Positions 41,178 through 49,744 of a stretch of 64,000 nucleotides of DNA are shown here, piece by piece. Positions within the stretch are counted from its first letter, which is position 1, and each line of letters opens with the position of its first letter. Both the position numbers and the translations under genes were made by a program. Origin of the DNA: Pontibacter litorisediminis (GTDB lineage: Bacteria; Bacteroidota; Bacteroidia; Cytophagales; Hymenobacteraceae); NCBI RefSeq assembly GCF_029360645.1, contig NZ_JARDUA010000008.1:62001-126000 (forward strand). The letters are read 5' to 3'. The notes below the pieces were generated by a model. That model did not search any database. It was not told where the DNA came from and saw only the letters and a list, made by a program, of their open reading frames with translations.

Positions 41178-41373
41178 CTTCTGTGATTCCTCAAAAAAAG
41201 CTTCCTCAGCACGTGAACAATGATCTCTTAATAAATTTGAGTCCCTTTGCCTCCTCAAACGTCAATGCACACAAGCAAACTTGCTTTCAACAGAAGCAGG
41301 ATGACGTTCTTAGGGTAGGATTCAAAACACCACTCTTCCTGAACTGTCGCAAATTGGTAGAGGTCTTGGTGGA
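41178..41373. other. Junction sequence before the lysA fragment
   Basis: I recognise no gene here. It separates the DUF4249 gene from the lysA-derived segment and shows no repeat ends or target-site duplication that I can see. Confidence 0.4.
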
Positions 41374-42043
41374 ACTGGTGGCACAAACTGTCTAAGTTTG
41401 GCATCTCCATCGACCAGGTAGGCGACGTGAAGGCGCTGGAAGAGAAGTATAACCTGCACATCGACGGCATTCACATTCACTCCAGTTCGGTAATTATGAG
41501 CCCGGAGATCTTTATCAACGGCGCCAAAGCGGTGTTTGACATCGCCCTGCAGTTCCGTAACCTTGACTTCATTGATTTTGGCGGGGGCATCAAGGTGGAT
41601 GTGGGCGACGGCAATCCGGTGATTGACGTGGTAGCGCTGGGCAGGCAACTGGACGTCGTGTTCTCCGAATTTTGCGGCAAGTATGGCCGCCGGCTCCAGC
41701 TGTGGTTTGAGCCGGGCCGTTACCTGGTAGGCAACGCGGGCACGCTGCTGACGACCTGCGTGCTGCGCAAGCGCAACGGCGGCACCGAGTTCGTGGGACT
41801 GGACACGGGCTTTAACCACCTGATTCGCCCGATGTTCTACAATGCCTACCATGAAATAGTAAATGCTTCTAACCCGGCAGGTCCTGCGGAGACTTACACT
41901 GTGGTGGGCAATATCTGCGAGATAGACAACTTTGCCGTGGATAGGGAACTGCATCAGGTGCGGGAGGGGGATCTGATCGCCATCCGGAGCGCCGGCGCCT
42001 ATGGCTATTGCATGGCCTCTACCTATAACTCCCGCTACCGCTG
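41374..42043 (+). pseudogene. Truncated lysA copy lacking both ends
   Basis: From 41403 to 42041 the sequence is nearly identical to lysA 34621-35259 and encodes the middle barrel through STYNSRYR, then stops at TGA. The preceding 30 bp (41374-41402) still encode W-W-H-K-L-S-K-F-G but differ at many bases from the lysA copy, so the left side belongs to a more diverged lysA relative. There is no plausible start and the PLP-lysine half is missing, so it is non-functional. Confidence 0.9.
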
Positions 42044-42740
42044 ATCCGCCGCGCCACTAAGCTCCGCAGGCAGCAAAGTATGGCGGGAGCCACGATTGTG
42101 TTTTAGGAACCAGTCGCTTCGGATCCGAGATAACACTTTCTTGAATTGCCGTTTCGATTCCTTTAGGACGCCCACCTATTCGGAACTCGACATCATCTTG
42201 AAGGTACGTGGAGCCAACAGGGAGATCTTCTGCCCGGGCTTTCGCGACAAAAAGACCATTGTGCAGGCTCAGTTGCCTGATGCCTTGCACCAGCATATAA
42301 CTGATCCTGCTGGATACAGTGGCCCGGGAGAAGCACGCGGCTTATGTAAACGCTCGACTCCTTACAAGATCGCTAGGACCACTCTACCGGTATAAACGGG
42401 ATGCAGGGCATCAGAGAGAAGCTTTAGCCACTGCGGCAGCAGAGCCTCTTGCCCTGCTGCTACTCTACCTGTCTGGAGGATATCTCCTGAAGCGATTTGC
42501 GGGAGTAGTACCCCGTGAATCTGCAAGTCGTACTAGTCAACTACCTTTTCACCAAGTGAAAGCCACTGTGTGATGAAGTACGGGACATATTGCCGGCCAA
42601 GCCGAAACTGTTGGAGTGCCAGCCGGTGGTGGAGCGGAGTACAGCTCAAGTGATCAGGTTTATGGGGAAATTTATTAGAGGGATGAGCCTAAGACATTAG
42701 CTTCTCTCTACTATCTTAATCTTCAGCCTTTTACCCCGCT
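42044..42740. other. 697-bp region of degraded sequence
   Basis: No convincing gene. On the minus strand 42057-42296 reads SLHNGLFVAKARAEDLPVGS and later DVEFRIGGRPKG, faintly like the C-terminus of AAA ATPases with a DUF4143 nuclease-like domain (LHNTNLxYAL, FEIGGKNK), which would make it a relic. I hold this weakly. Confidence 0.3.
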
Positions 42741-43793
42741 TTACTTTTTTTGTGATGTGATGATTGGCTGAAAGGGGCCATATTTATGCTGTTCTTCACT
42801 AAAGCTGTCTTGGTAGGGACCAAAGGGATGATCAAATGGCTTCTTTGAAATATCAGGCCAGTCTTTGCTTGTGTCTTTCTTAGGTCGTGGCATTGAGTTA
42901 ACAAAAGCTGCCACGTTCCAGGCTTCTTCATCTGTAAGTTGAGGGTTGTCATACGTTGCTCCTAATGGCATATTAGCCTTCACGTACCTTGCAAAGTTTG
43001 AGATACGGTATAAACCGGCTCCGTCGTTGTAACTGTTCTGTCCCCAAAGCGGAGGATAAACATATACGGCACTACCTTCAGGTTTCAACCCTTCGCCTTC
43101 CTCACCGTGACACACCTGGCACTTCTGTACGTATAGTGCCCTACCTAATTCCGGACTAGCCGCACGAATCAGCAGCTCTATATCCATCAAGCCAGATCCC
43201 TTTACTTTTTCGCCCTTCTTAACATCTTTTCCAACCCATTGGATATAAGCAACCATGGCTTTCATTTCCTTGGTGTCTTTATCAGGTGCGGTTCCGTTCA
43301 AACTACGTTCAAAGCAGTCCGTTACACGCTTTGTCACATCCTCTTCCATTCCTGACCGCGCCCGAACCTTAGGATAGGTGGAGGCAACTAATGCATAGTT
43401 ATTGCCATAAGGTTTGGTGCCGGCATCCAAGTGACAATTCTGGCAGTTCATCCCATTGGATACCTGTAGCACACTTCCTTCTGGGCCAAGGTATTGAGCG
43501 GTGTTCTTTACCAATTCATGGCCGTAGCGTATGAAATCACCCTCAGGTGTAGCAGGTAGCGATGCCAGATCCGGGGCCTTCCACATTTCTTCTTTAGCTT
43601 CAGGTACAGCAGGCGCATCCATGGTACTATCCGAGAAAACCTGTGTCAGGTCTGGCAGAAGCGTATGAACTGTGGTAGCACGTAAAGCCACGACTATAAT
43701 TACTAGTAAAACTGTTGTTATGGTACTTAAACCTATCACACCGGTAAATCTTACCAACAGGCTTCCAAAGTCTTGCTCCTGATTTCTTTTCAT
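42741..43793 (-). CDS. tsdA: TsdA-like diheme cytochrome c (thiosulfate dehydrogenase)
   Basis: The 350-residue protein has one N-terminal membrane anchor (residues 18-42) and two c-type heme sites: CQNCH (C117, C120, H121), followed by LDAGT, and CQVCH (C225, C228, H229). The phrase VTDCFERSLNG places Cys160 where TsdA enzymes have the unusual heme-ligating cysteine, and NMPLG gives Met275 as a likely ligand of heme 2. TsdA joins two thiosulfates into tetrathionate and passes electrons to cytochromes. The monocistronic gene has a large TGTGA-N6-TCACA palindrome 50 bp upstream. Confidence 0.88.
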   Translation of the reverse strand: MKRNQEQDFGSLLVRFTGVIGLSTITTVLLVIIVVALRATTVHTLLPDLTQVFSDSTMDAPAVPEAKEEMWKAPDLASLPATPEGDFIRYGHELVKNTAQYLGPEGSVLQVSNGMNCQNCHLDAGTKPYGNNYALVASTYPKVRARSGMEEDVTKRVTDCFERSLNGTAPDKDTKEMKAMVAYIQWVGKDVKKGEKVKGSGLMDIELLIRAASPELGRALYVQKCQVCHGEEGEGLKPEGSAVYVYPPLWGQNSYNDGAGLYRISNFARYVKANMPLGATYDNPQLTDEEAWNVAAFVNSMPRPKKDTSKDWPDISKKPFDHPFGPYQDSFSEEQHKYGPFQPIITSQKK

Positions 43794-43843
43794 AGTTTAC
43801 TCTCTTATGCTGAATATCAGTACAAGCTATAATATAAACACAT

Positions 43844-43873
43844 CATACTATGTGATATAAGTCACATAGTATG
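43844..43873 (-). promoter_or_regulatory. Crp/Fnr-type operator of tsdA (30-bp palindrome)
   Basis: The core TGTGATATAAGTCACA (43851-43866) is extended by catacta and tagtatg, so the two 12-bp arms are perfectly symmetric. It lies 50 bp before the tsdA start. It is the longest of six similar sites in the sulfur island and fits the recognition helix of the Crp/Fnr protein at 60079-60726. Confidence 0.8.
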
Positions 43874-43900
43874 AAATTTTGTGGTGGTTTTTCTTATAAG

Positions 43901-43933
43901 CAAAAAGAGCAGGAAGCATCAGCTCCCTGCTCT
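43901..43933 (-). terminator. Terminator after the SoxB-like gene
   Basis: In the minus-strand transcript agagcagg and cctgctct pair around a short interior and a run of five T follows (43905-43901). It lies 24 bp after the stop at 43957 and isolates tsdA from the upstream operon. Confidence 0.8.
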
Positions 43934-43956
43934 CCCCAACACACTAAACCAAATGC

Positions 43957-45612
43957 TTATCTGAAAACATAATCGATATTTGGCAGCTGCGAAAGTACCG
44001 GTGACTCAAGGTCAAGTACTTTGGCTCTTCCATCTATTTTAGGTGAAACCGTACCTTTCTCTTTCAGATACTCTTCCATTACATCGTGCACTGTGTAGGC
44101 CAGTACTTTAGGATCCTTAGCGTTCGGCATACGACATAGCACATGGTCTGGCTCACCGGTTCTGCGGCAGGCAGCCATAGTGTATTCCTTTTTCAGGTCT
44201 AGTGGTTTCCCTCCAACTGTGATAGACTGCACACGTTCTCCTTTAGGAGCATTGGCATTGAAGGTCAGCTCCATTCCTGAAAAGCGGATTACCCAACCGC
44301 CAAAGCGTTCCAGTGGCTTCTGGGCAAATACGTTGTGGAGTTCCTGTTCCATCCAGTTCTTTATCTGCAGGCCAGTCGCCTTTCCCGTTTTTACGTTCTC
44401 GTTCACAGGCAGCATGTTCCAGATGTCGCTGTAGGTGATAGGCGCCTTGCCCGAGGCATCTGGTACAATCGGTGTACCGAAACGGAAACCGTTTGAAATA
44501 GCAATATCAGCACCCGTCTTCCAGCGAACCGCGTCCGTGATCATATTGTCCAGTGCATTCTCCACCACCAGGTAGCGGTAAAGCGGTTCCGTGGTATAGC
44601 CCAGCACCCGGTCCATCTGCGCTTTATAAGGTGCCATCTGCTCATCCACTATTTTCTGTACGATAGGGTCTGCCGGGTATTTCTTTGGGTCTACATCCAT
44701 CAGTTCATAGCGCTGGTCTACTATTTTACCGTCTTTCACTTGCAGGTCCAGACGACCAACAAAGGACCCGAAGCCACCTGGCTCTACCACCTGCGCATAC
44801 TTGCGCTTCAGCGGCTGCCTGATTCTCTCGTGCGTATCGTTGCCCAAGACAAAGTCTACGCCCTCAATCTCCGGCTGATCGGCCAGGTAAATCTGCTTGG
44901 AAATACCCAGATGTGTTACCAGAAACAGGATGTCCACACCTTTTTCTTCTTTCAATTCTTGGATGAGTGGTTGGAGGTTGTCCTCTAGCCCTTTAAAAAC
45001 AAGCCCTTTGCTGAATACCGGGTTTTGGCGAACAGGCACTTCTGGATCGTTGAAGGAGATAAAGCCTAACTTTACGCCTTTCATTTCTTTGATGATATAG
45101 GGCGGGTATAGCAGCTCAGAGCTGGCCTCGTCGTAGATGTTGGCACACACCACTGGCTTGCCATACGAGGCCAGTATGCTGCGCATTTTCTGGCTGCCAA
45201 AAATCACTTCCCAATTACCGGGTATGAGGAAATCATAATCCATTGCTTTGATGACTGGGGCAATGGCATCTCCTTCCGACATGGCGGCCACGGCGCTTCC
45301 CTGTATTAGGTCGCCACCGTCCACGATCACGGTACCTTCGGGGTTTTCTGCCTTTACCTGTTTGAAGAGCGTCTGAATATGAGCCACACCGCCGCGTTCT
45401 TTAAACACAAACTCCATGTTCTCCACGAACATTTCCTGGTGGGGCATCAGCTGCCCATGGATGTCGGCTGTCTGTAGAATGGTGATGGTTTCAATGCCAT
45501 CGTTGCTGGCTGTTGTTTCTCCCTGCCCTGTTGACTGACAGGAGGTCATCCAGAGGCCTGCAAGCGGAAGAGCAGTAAGTAATATCTTTTTTAATAGGTT
45601 AATCATTTTCAT
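43957..45612 (-). CDS. SoxB/5'-nucleotidase-like metallophosphatase lipoprotein
   Basis: I use ATG 45612 because a lipoprotein signal follows (LLTALPLAGLWMTSC); a TTG 21 bp earlier would overlap the DsrE gene. Metal-site motifs are TADIHGQL, VDGGDLIQGS, GNWEVIFG and GNDTHERI. The nucleotidase GNHE signature is GNWE here, resembling the G-H-W-E of SoxB thiosulfohydrolases. The C-terminal 5'-nucleotidase domain (ISNGFRFGTPIV, then YTMAACRRTG) is complete. It lies next to DsrE and TsdA genes, so a sulfur substrate is more likely than a nucleotide. Confidence 0.82.
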   Translation of the reverse strand: MKMINLLKKILLTALPLAGLWMTSCQSTGQGETTASNDGIETITILQTADIHGQLMPHQEMFVENMEFVFKERGGVAHIQTLFKQVKAENPEGTVIVDGGDLIQGSAVAAMSEGDAIAPVIKAMDYDFLIPGNWEVIFGSQKMRSILASYGKPVVCANIYDEASSELLYPPYIIKEMKGVKLGFISFNDPEVPVRQNPVFSKGLVFKGLEDNLQPLIQELKEEKGVDILFLVTHLGISKQIYLADQPEIEGVDFVLGNDTHERIRQPLKRKYAQVVEPGGFGSFVGRLDLQVKDGKIVDQRYELMDVDPKKYPADPIVQKIVDEQMAPYKAQMDRVLGYTTEPLYRYLVVENALDNMITDAVRWKTGADIAISNGFRFGTPIVPDASGKAPITYSDIWNMLPVNENVKTGKATGLQIKNWMEQELHNVFAQKPLERFGGWVIRFSGMELTFNANAPKGERVQSITVGGKPLDLKKEYTMAACRRTGEPDHVLCRMPNAKDPKVLAYTVHDVMEEYLKEKGTVSPKIDGRAKVLDLESPVLSQLPNIDYVFR

Positions 45613-45616
45613 GGTG

Positions 45617-46075
45617 TTAAGGTTGGATAACAAGGTATTTTTTTGCCTGTAGTTGGTACAAGCGGATATAGCCGTTAGAAATCACGGCGGCAGCGCTTGG
45701 CAGGGTTTTCTTATCTATCTGGTATCTGTCCAGCGCAATCTGGCAAACAGTCACGCTGAAGGCGCCATCTGACTTTTCCTCGATGAACTTGCCTAACTCC
45801 TGTTCAGCGGTAATGCTCTTCACCGCATTTCCGATGGCAATCACTTCAAAGTGCTGCACCGGTACACCAGCGTTCTTAAGTTGCTGATAGGTCTCCCAGG
45901 CACCTTTAATATGCCTGGCTTCTTTGGCTAAAAAGGCATAGGTCTGGTGGTGTTGCAGGTCAGCTTTTTCTGTGGCAGTAAGCGGGGGAAGGCTTTGGGC
46001 AAAGCTTGTACCGCTCGTTAGCCACATAAGCAAAAGCACATAGGACGAAAGCGCGGATAGTTGAATCAACTTCAT
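45617..46075 (-). CDS. Exported DsrE-family sulfur-carrier-like protein
   Basis: The 152-residue protein has a signal peptide (VLLLMWLTSGTSFAQ) and a DsrE/TusD-like fold: LKNAGVPVQHFEVIAIG, a helix with GKFIEEKSDG, and VTVCQIALDRYQI with the single Cys at the expected sulfur-binding place. DsrE-type proteins carry sulfane sulfur as persulfide. A periplasmic location is unusual for the family. It ends 4 bp before the SoxB-like lipoprotein, so the two are co-expressed. Confidence 0.75.
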   Translation of the reverse strand: MKLIQLSALSSYVLLLMWLTSGTSFAQSLPPLTATEKADLQHHQTYAFLAKEARHIKGAWETYQQLKNAGVPVQHFEVIAIGNAVKSITAEQELGKFIEEKSDGAFSVTVCQIALDRYQIDKKTLPSAAAVISNGYIRLYQLQAKKYLVIQP

Positions 46076-46295
46076 ATCATTTGAATAGTTAGGATAATAG
46101 TATCGTATGGCGGAAAGCCTGTTGTATCACTTTCTCGCAATAGCACCACCTAAGGAGGTGGAAGGTTACTGCATGCCGATGCAAGGGTGGCACAGACCCT
46201 CGCTAGCAGGTGTGTTTTCCAGCTAAAGGAAGTAAACTGCTTACCACAGAGGTGATCACCGGTTGGGAACGGTGCAGTAATCCAAAAGGTAAGAA
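46076..46295. other. Intergenic region with several small palindromes
   Basis: The region between two minus-strand genes contains ccacctaaggaggtgg (a 6-bp stem), ggtgatcacc and a larger accggt/gggaac-containing symmetry. No T-run follows, and no known riboswitch consensus (cobalamin, TPP, SAM) matches by eye. It may be a structured leader of the dsrE-soxB-like transcript. Confidence 0.35.
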
Positions 46296-46679
46296 TTAGC
46301 TGAGCCGGGGCGGGTGAGGCTCTAAAAATTTGCTGGGGGAGTGGTAGCTTATCGGATTGAACCCGGCTTTTTGGCAGGCCAGGTATAGGGGTATAAACAC
46401 AAAGGCATCAGCGGCTGCCGTACTAATCAGCTTTACTGAACAATGTTCAACAGTCTCATCTTTCTGCTCGTCCTCTGTATTTGGTGCTTTATTAAGCAGC
46501 TGCTTTAAATTTAGGATTTTATCTGCCGATGCCGCTATCTGCCTTTGAGCTTCTTTCTTCAGACACACCTTCCTAATAGAAACACCCGCACGCTCTCCTG
46601 GCACGAAGCTGATAAGGGTCAACGTCGAAAGATGTAGGATTAACATCAAAATAGCCCATATGTGCAGGTAGTACTTCAA
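46296..46679 (-). CDS. Small exported protein with conserved P-P-R-x-S ending
   Basis: The 127-residue protein has a signal-like N-terminus (WAILMLILHLSTLTLISFV) and an end KFLEPHPPRLS. The protein at 54120-54482 has the same layout, signal plus Cys-containing middle plus EPPRHS end. In Bacteroidota similar small secreted proteins with a final W/P-x-P-P-x-x motif (DUF6660-like) accompany metal and redox genes. The role is unknown. It shares a promoter region and one operator with the divergent rhodanese gene. Confidence 0.6.
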   Translation of the reverse strand: MKYYLHIWAILMLILHLSTLTLISFVPGERAGVSIRKVCLKKEAQRQIAASADKILNLKQLLNKAPNTEDEQKDETVEHCSVKLISTAAADAFVFIPLYLACQKAGFNPISYHSPSKFLEPHPPRLS

Positions 46680-46753
46680 GTAATGGCTTTATAGTTTATA
46701 ACACAGTGCTGCTGTGCTGTTTCACAAAACAAGCGAAAGAGCATGAGCTTAAC

Positions 46754-46769
46754 TGTGACAAATGTCACA
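46754..46769. promoter_or_regulatory. Crp/Fnr-type operator between divergent genes
   Basis: The 16-mer TGTGACAAATGTCACA is a perfect TGTGA-N6-TCACA palindrome. It lies 75 bp from the start of the minus-strand small protein and 64 bp from the rhodanese start, so it could control both directions. Confidence 0.8.
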
Positions 46770-46833
46770 TTGGTTCAGGCAGCAATGTGTGTACTTGCAA
46801 ACGATAGACTTATTAGAAGCTTAAAATTAAACT

Positions 46834-47232
46834 ATGCCTATGAACTATGTAGTAAAACTAATTGCTTTCGTGCTCCTTTTTGGATTTAGCAGTTGTCAGC
46901 AGGAAACAGGTAGTACAAAAGTAAACTTAAATGCCACCGAAGTAAAACAACTCACTGCGTCTGATCAGGATATTATAGTGCTGGATGTGCGAACACCTTA
47001 TGAGTTTCAGGACGGCCATCTGGAAGGCGCTATTAACATAGACTATACTTCACCGGATTTCGAACAGGAAATAGCCAGACTGGACACAGCCGCTACCTAC
47101 CTGCTATACTGTAAATCCGGGAACAGAAGTAGCCGTGCCACAGCTGTCATGAAGCGCCATCTTTTCAATAACATTTACAACGCCACAGTAGGGTTTGATG
47201 CACTCAAATCAGCAGGGATACAAACAAAATAA
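46834..47232 (+). CDS. Rhodanese-domain lipoprotein
   Basis: The 132-residue protein has a lipoprotein signal (FVLLFGFSSC, Cys near 21) and one rhodanese domain (VLDVRTPYEFQDGHLEGAIN, active loop CKSGNRS). The active-site Cys is present, so it can take up sulfane sulfur at the periplasmic face. It is the first gene of a plus-strand operon with the YeiH exporter (3 bp away) and two SoxB-like genes. Confidence 0.9.
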   Translation: MPMNYVVKLIAFVLLFGFSSCQQETGSTKVNLNATEVKQLTASDQDIIVLDVRTPYEFQDGHLEGAINIDYTSPDFEQEIARLDTAATYLLYCKSGNRSSRATAVMKRHLFNNIYNATVGFDALKSAGIQTK

Positions 47233-47235
47233 GCC

Positions 47236-48174
47236 GTGGATATTTCAAACAAAAGATTTATTCAACTGGGCATTTTCTGGCTCATACTGTTACTGATTGT
47301 AATAACAGACCTTATTGGTGCGCCGCTCGCTCTATTCTCAGGTATTGTATTGGGCCTGATTTTCGGCAACCCTTATCCGGCAAAGCTGAGCAAGTTTACG
47401 AAGTACGCGCTGCAAGCTTCGGTAGTAGGATTGGGTTTCGGTATTAACCTATACCAGGTAGTTGAAACCGGCTTAACAGGCTTCTTCTATACGGCCATCT
47501 CGCTTATTGCTACTATGATGGTCGGTTTACTATTGGCGAAACTGCTAGGCGTTGAGAAAAAGCTGAATCACCTTATTTCTGCTGGTACGGCTATTTGTGG
47601 GGGAAGCGCCATTGCCGCCGTTGCCCCGGCGATCAAAGCATCAGAAAAGGAGATTTCTGTAGCGTTGGGTGTGGTGTTCATCCTGAATGCGCTGGCTCTG
47701 TTTGTTTTCCCGTTCATCGGCAATCAGCTACATCTATCGCAGGAACAGTTCGGGGTTTGGGCCGCTATTGCCATACATGATACCAGTTCGGTAGTGGGGG
47801 CTGCCACGGAGTTCGGTGAAAAAGCACTCGAGATTGCTACCACACTCAAACTCACGCGTGCGCTGTGGATACTCCCGATGGTACTGATTACAGGCTTTCT
47901 GTTTAAGTCTGAAGGCAAAGCAAGCTTCCCGAAGTTTATACTTTTCTTTCTGGTAGCGTCCTTGTTCAGCACTTTTCTGAGTGGCCTGAGCGAAGTGTTT
48001 GGCTGGCTGACCATGCTAGCCCGAAAAGGCTTGATCATCAGTTTATTTTTAACGGGTGCAGGCATCAGCATGTCGCTGCTCAGAACCATTAGTATCAGGC
48101 CATTCCTGCAAGGAGTGGTGCTTTGGCTGGTTGTGGCGACAGGCTCTCTGCTGGCAGTTTACTATGTGGTTTAA
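47236..48174 (+). CDS. YeiH/UPF0324-family putative sulfate exporter
   Basis: The 312-residue protein starts at GTG 47236 and has about ten membrane segments. Family marks are VVGLGFGINLYQVVETG, SAGTAICGGSAIAAVAPAIK and AIAIHDTSSVVGAATEFG, the paired motifs of UPF0324/YeiH proteins. Members near sulfur genes have been proposed to export sulfate. The position directly after a rhodanese and before SoxB-like enzymes supports that. Confidence 0.88.
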   Translation: MDISNKRFIQLGIFWLILLLIVITDLIGAPLALFSGIVLGLIFGNPYPAKLSKFTKYALQASVVGLGFGINLYQVVETGLTGFFYTAISLIATMMVGLLLAKLLGVEKKLNHLISAGTAICGGSAIAAVAPAIKASEKEISVALGVVFILNALALFVFPFIGNQLHLSQEQFGVWAAIAIHDTSSVVGAATEFGEKALEIATTLKLTRALWILPMVLITGFLFKSEGKASFPKFILFFLVASLFSTFLSGLSEVFGWLTMLARKGLIISLFLTGAGISMSLLRTISIRPFLQGVVLWLVVATGSLLAVYYVV

Positions 48175-48273
48175 CAGGTTAGCAGGATTACTTAATCCCG
48201 TCTATTTTAAAATACTAAACTTAAAGGCGACACAGCTAGATAAACCTAATTGAATAGCCTTACCTCCTCAACT

Positions 48274-49719
48274 ATGGAAAAACAAATGAACTTCACCATT
48301 CTTCAGCTCAACGACACGCATGCCTACCTGGAGCCCCACCAGGAAATGTTCTGGGAAGGTGGTACAACGAAATATCGAAAAGCAGGTGGCTTTGTCAAGA
48401 TAGCAGGGTATTTAAAACAGCTTCGAAAAGAGCAAAAAGGTGTGCTGGCACTGGATTGTGGAGATACGTTTCACGGCACCTATCCGGCTGTTGCTTCGAA
48501 AGGGGAAGTGATGGTACCTGTGCTGAACGAACTTGGCTTGGCAGCCATGACGGCACATTGGGAATTTGCCTACGGTCCGGAGCAGTTCAGGAAACTGACA
48601 GAGATGCTCAACTTTCCCATGCTGGCTATCAATGTGTATGATAAAGCTACAGATAATCTAGTATACAAGCCCTATGTGGTACTTGAGGTGAACGGGGTAA
48701 GAGTAGGCGTGATTGGGATAGCCTGTAACATCGTTGATAAGACCATGCCACCCCATTTCAGCAAAGGCATTTACTTTACACTGGGTAACGTAGAGCTTCC
48801 CGGTTATATTCAAAAGCTAAGGCAGGAAGAAAAGGTTGATCTAATTGTTCTGATTTCTCACCTCGGCTTCCCGCAAAACATGAAGCTGCTTTCAGAAGTG
48901 GAAGGTGTGGATATATGCCTGAGTAGCCACACCCATTACCGTACACCTAACGCTGTAAAACAGGGGCAAACGATTGTGATAGAGTCCGGTTGCCATGGTT
49001 CCTTCCTGGGGCGGCTGGATCTGACCATAGAGAATGGCAGAATTTCCAGCTATAAACATGAGCTGGTAGAAGTCTCAGACCGATTACCTGTTGATGGCAA
49101 AATGCAGGAGTTGGTGCAGCAAGCTGTTCAGCCTTATAGAAAAGAGCTAAAGCAGAGAGTGGGGGAGACAGCTACGGTGCTGGACCGGAATAACATCCTG
49201 GAATCTACCATGGATAATTTCCTGCTGCAAAGCATGCTGCACGCAACTGGAGCAGAGCTGGCTTTTTCGAACGGCTGGCGTTACGGAGCACCTATTGTTC
49301 CCGGGCCTGTTACCCTGAACGACCTTTACAACATCATTCCCATGAATCCGCCGATACAAACGGTGGAACTGACGGGGCAGGAACTGCAGGACATGCTGGA
49401 AGAGAACCTGGAGAAAACGTTTTCATCAGACCCCTATGCGCAGCAAGGTGGCTTTGTAAAACGGTGTATGGGCTTAAGGGCCTTTATAAAAATAGAAGCA
49501 CCCAAAGGCACCCGTATCCAAAAGCTTTTTGTGAGCGACGAAGAACTGGACTTACATCGAACGTATAAAGCCGCTTTCGTGACAGAACAGGGCGTGCCGA
49601 AAAAGTATGGCGCCAACCGCGCCGACGCAGGTATAAAGGCTATCGCAGCCATGAAGCAATACCTCAATAATCATTCACCTGTCCGTGCTGACCTGCTTGG
49701 CACGTTCACGGCTGTATAA
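48274..49719 (+). CDS. SoxB-like metallophosphatase without signal peptide
   Basis: I choose ATG 48274 (MEKQMNFTILQLNDTHAYLE); the frame opens at TTG 48250. The product of 481 residues has the calcineurin-type metal motifs LNDTHAYL, DCGDTFHG, AHWEFAYG and SSHTHYRT, then the C-terminal 5'-nucleotidase domain (FSNGWRYGAPIV). The NHE signature is replaced by A-H-W-E-F, very close to the G-H-W-E-F of SoxB. There is no signal peptide, so it should be cytoplasmic, unlike classical SoxB. It probably hydrolyses sulfonate from a sulfur carrier or acts on another sulfur ester. Confidence 0.8.
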   Translation: MEKQMNFTILQLNDTHAYLEPHQEMFWEGGTTKYRKAGGFVKIAGYLKQLRKEQKGVLALDCGDTFHGTYPAVASKGEVMVPVLNELGLAAMTAHWEFAYGPEQFRKLTEMLNFPMLAINVYDKATDNLVYKPYVVLEVNGVRVGVIGIACNIVDKTMPPHFSKGIYFTLGNVELPGYIQKLRQEEKVDLIVLISHLGFPQNMKLLSEVEGVDICLSSHTHYRTPNAVKQGQTIVIESGCHGSFLGRLDLTIENGRISSYKHELVEVSDRLPVDGKMQELVQQAVQPYRKELKQRVGETATVLDRNNILESTMDNFLLQSMLHATGAELAFSNGWRYGAPIVPGPVTLNDLYNIIPMNPPIQTVELTGQELQDMLEENLEKTFSSDPYAQQGGFVKRCMGLRAFIKIEAPKGTRIQKLFVSDEELDLHRTYKAAFVTEQGVPKKYGANRADAGIKAIAAMKQYLNNHSPVRADLLGTFTAV

Positions 49720-49744
49720 ATCTCACCGATTAAACTATAGTACG

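Noticed and set aside
42057..42296. AAA ATPase (DUF4143) C-terminal fragment
   Set aside because: The resemblance is limited to short stretches and cannot be supported without an alignment; kept only as a remark on the gap.
46076..46295. Cobalamin, TPP or SAM riboswitch
   Set aside because: Small stems are present but none of the conserved core sequences of these riboswitches can be found, and the downstream gene is not a matching pathway gene.
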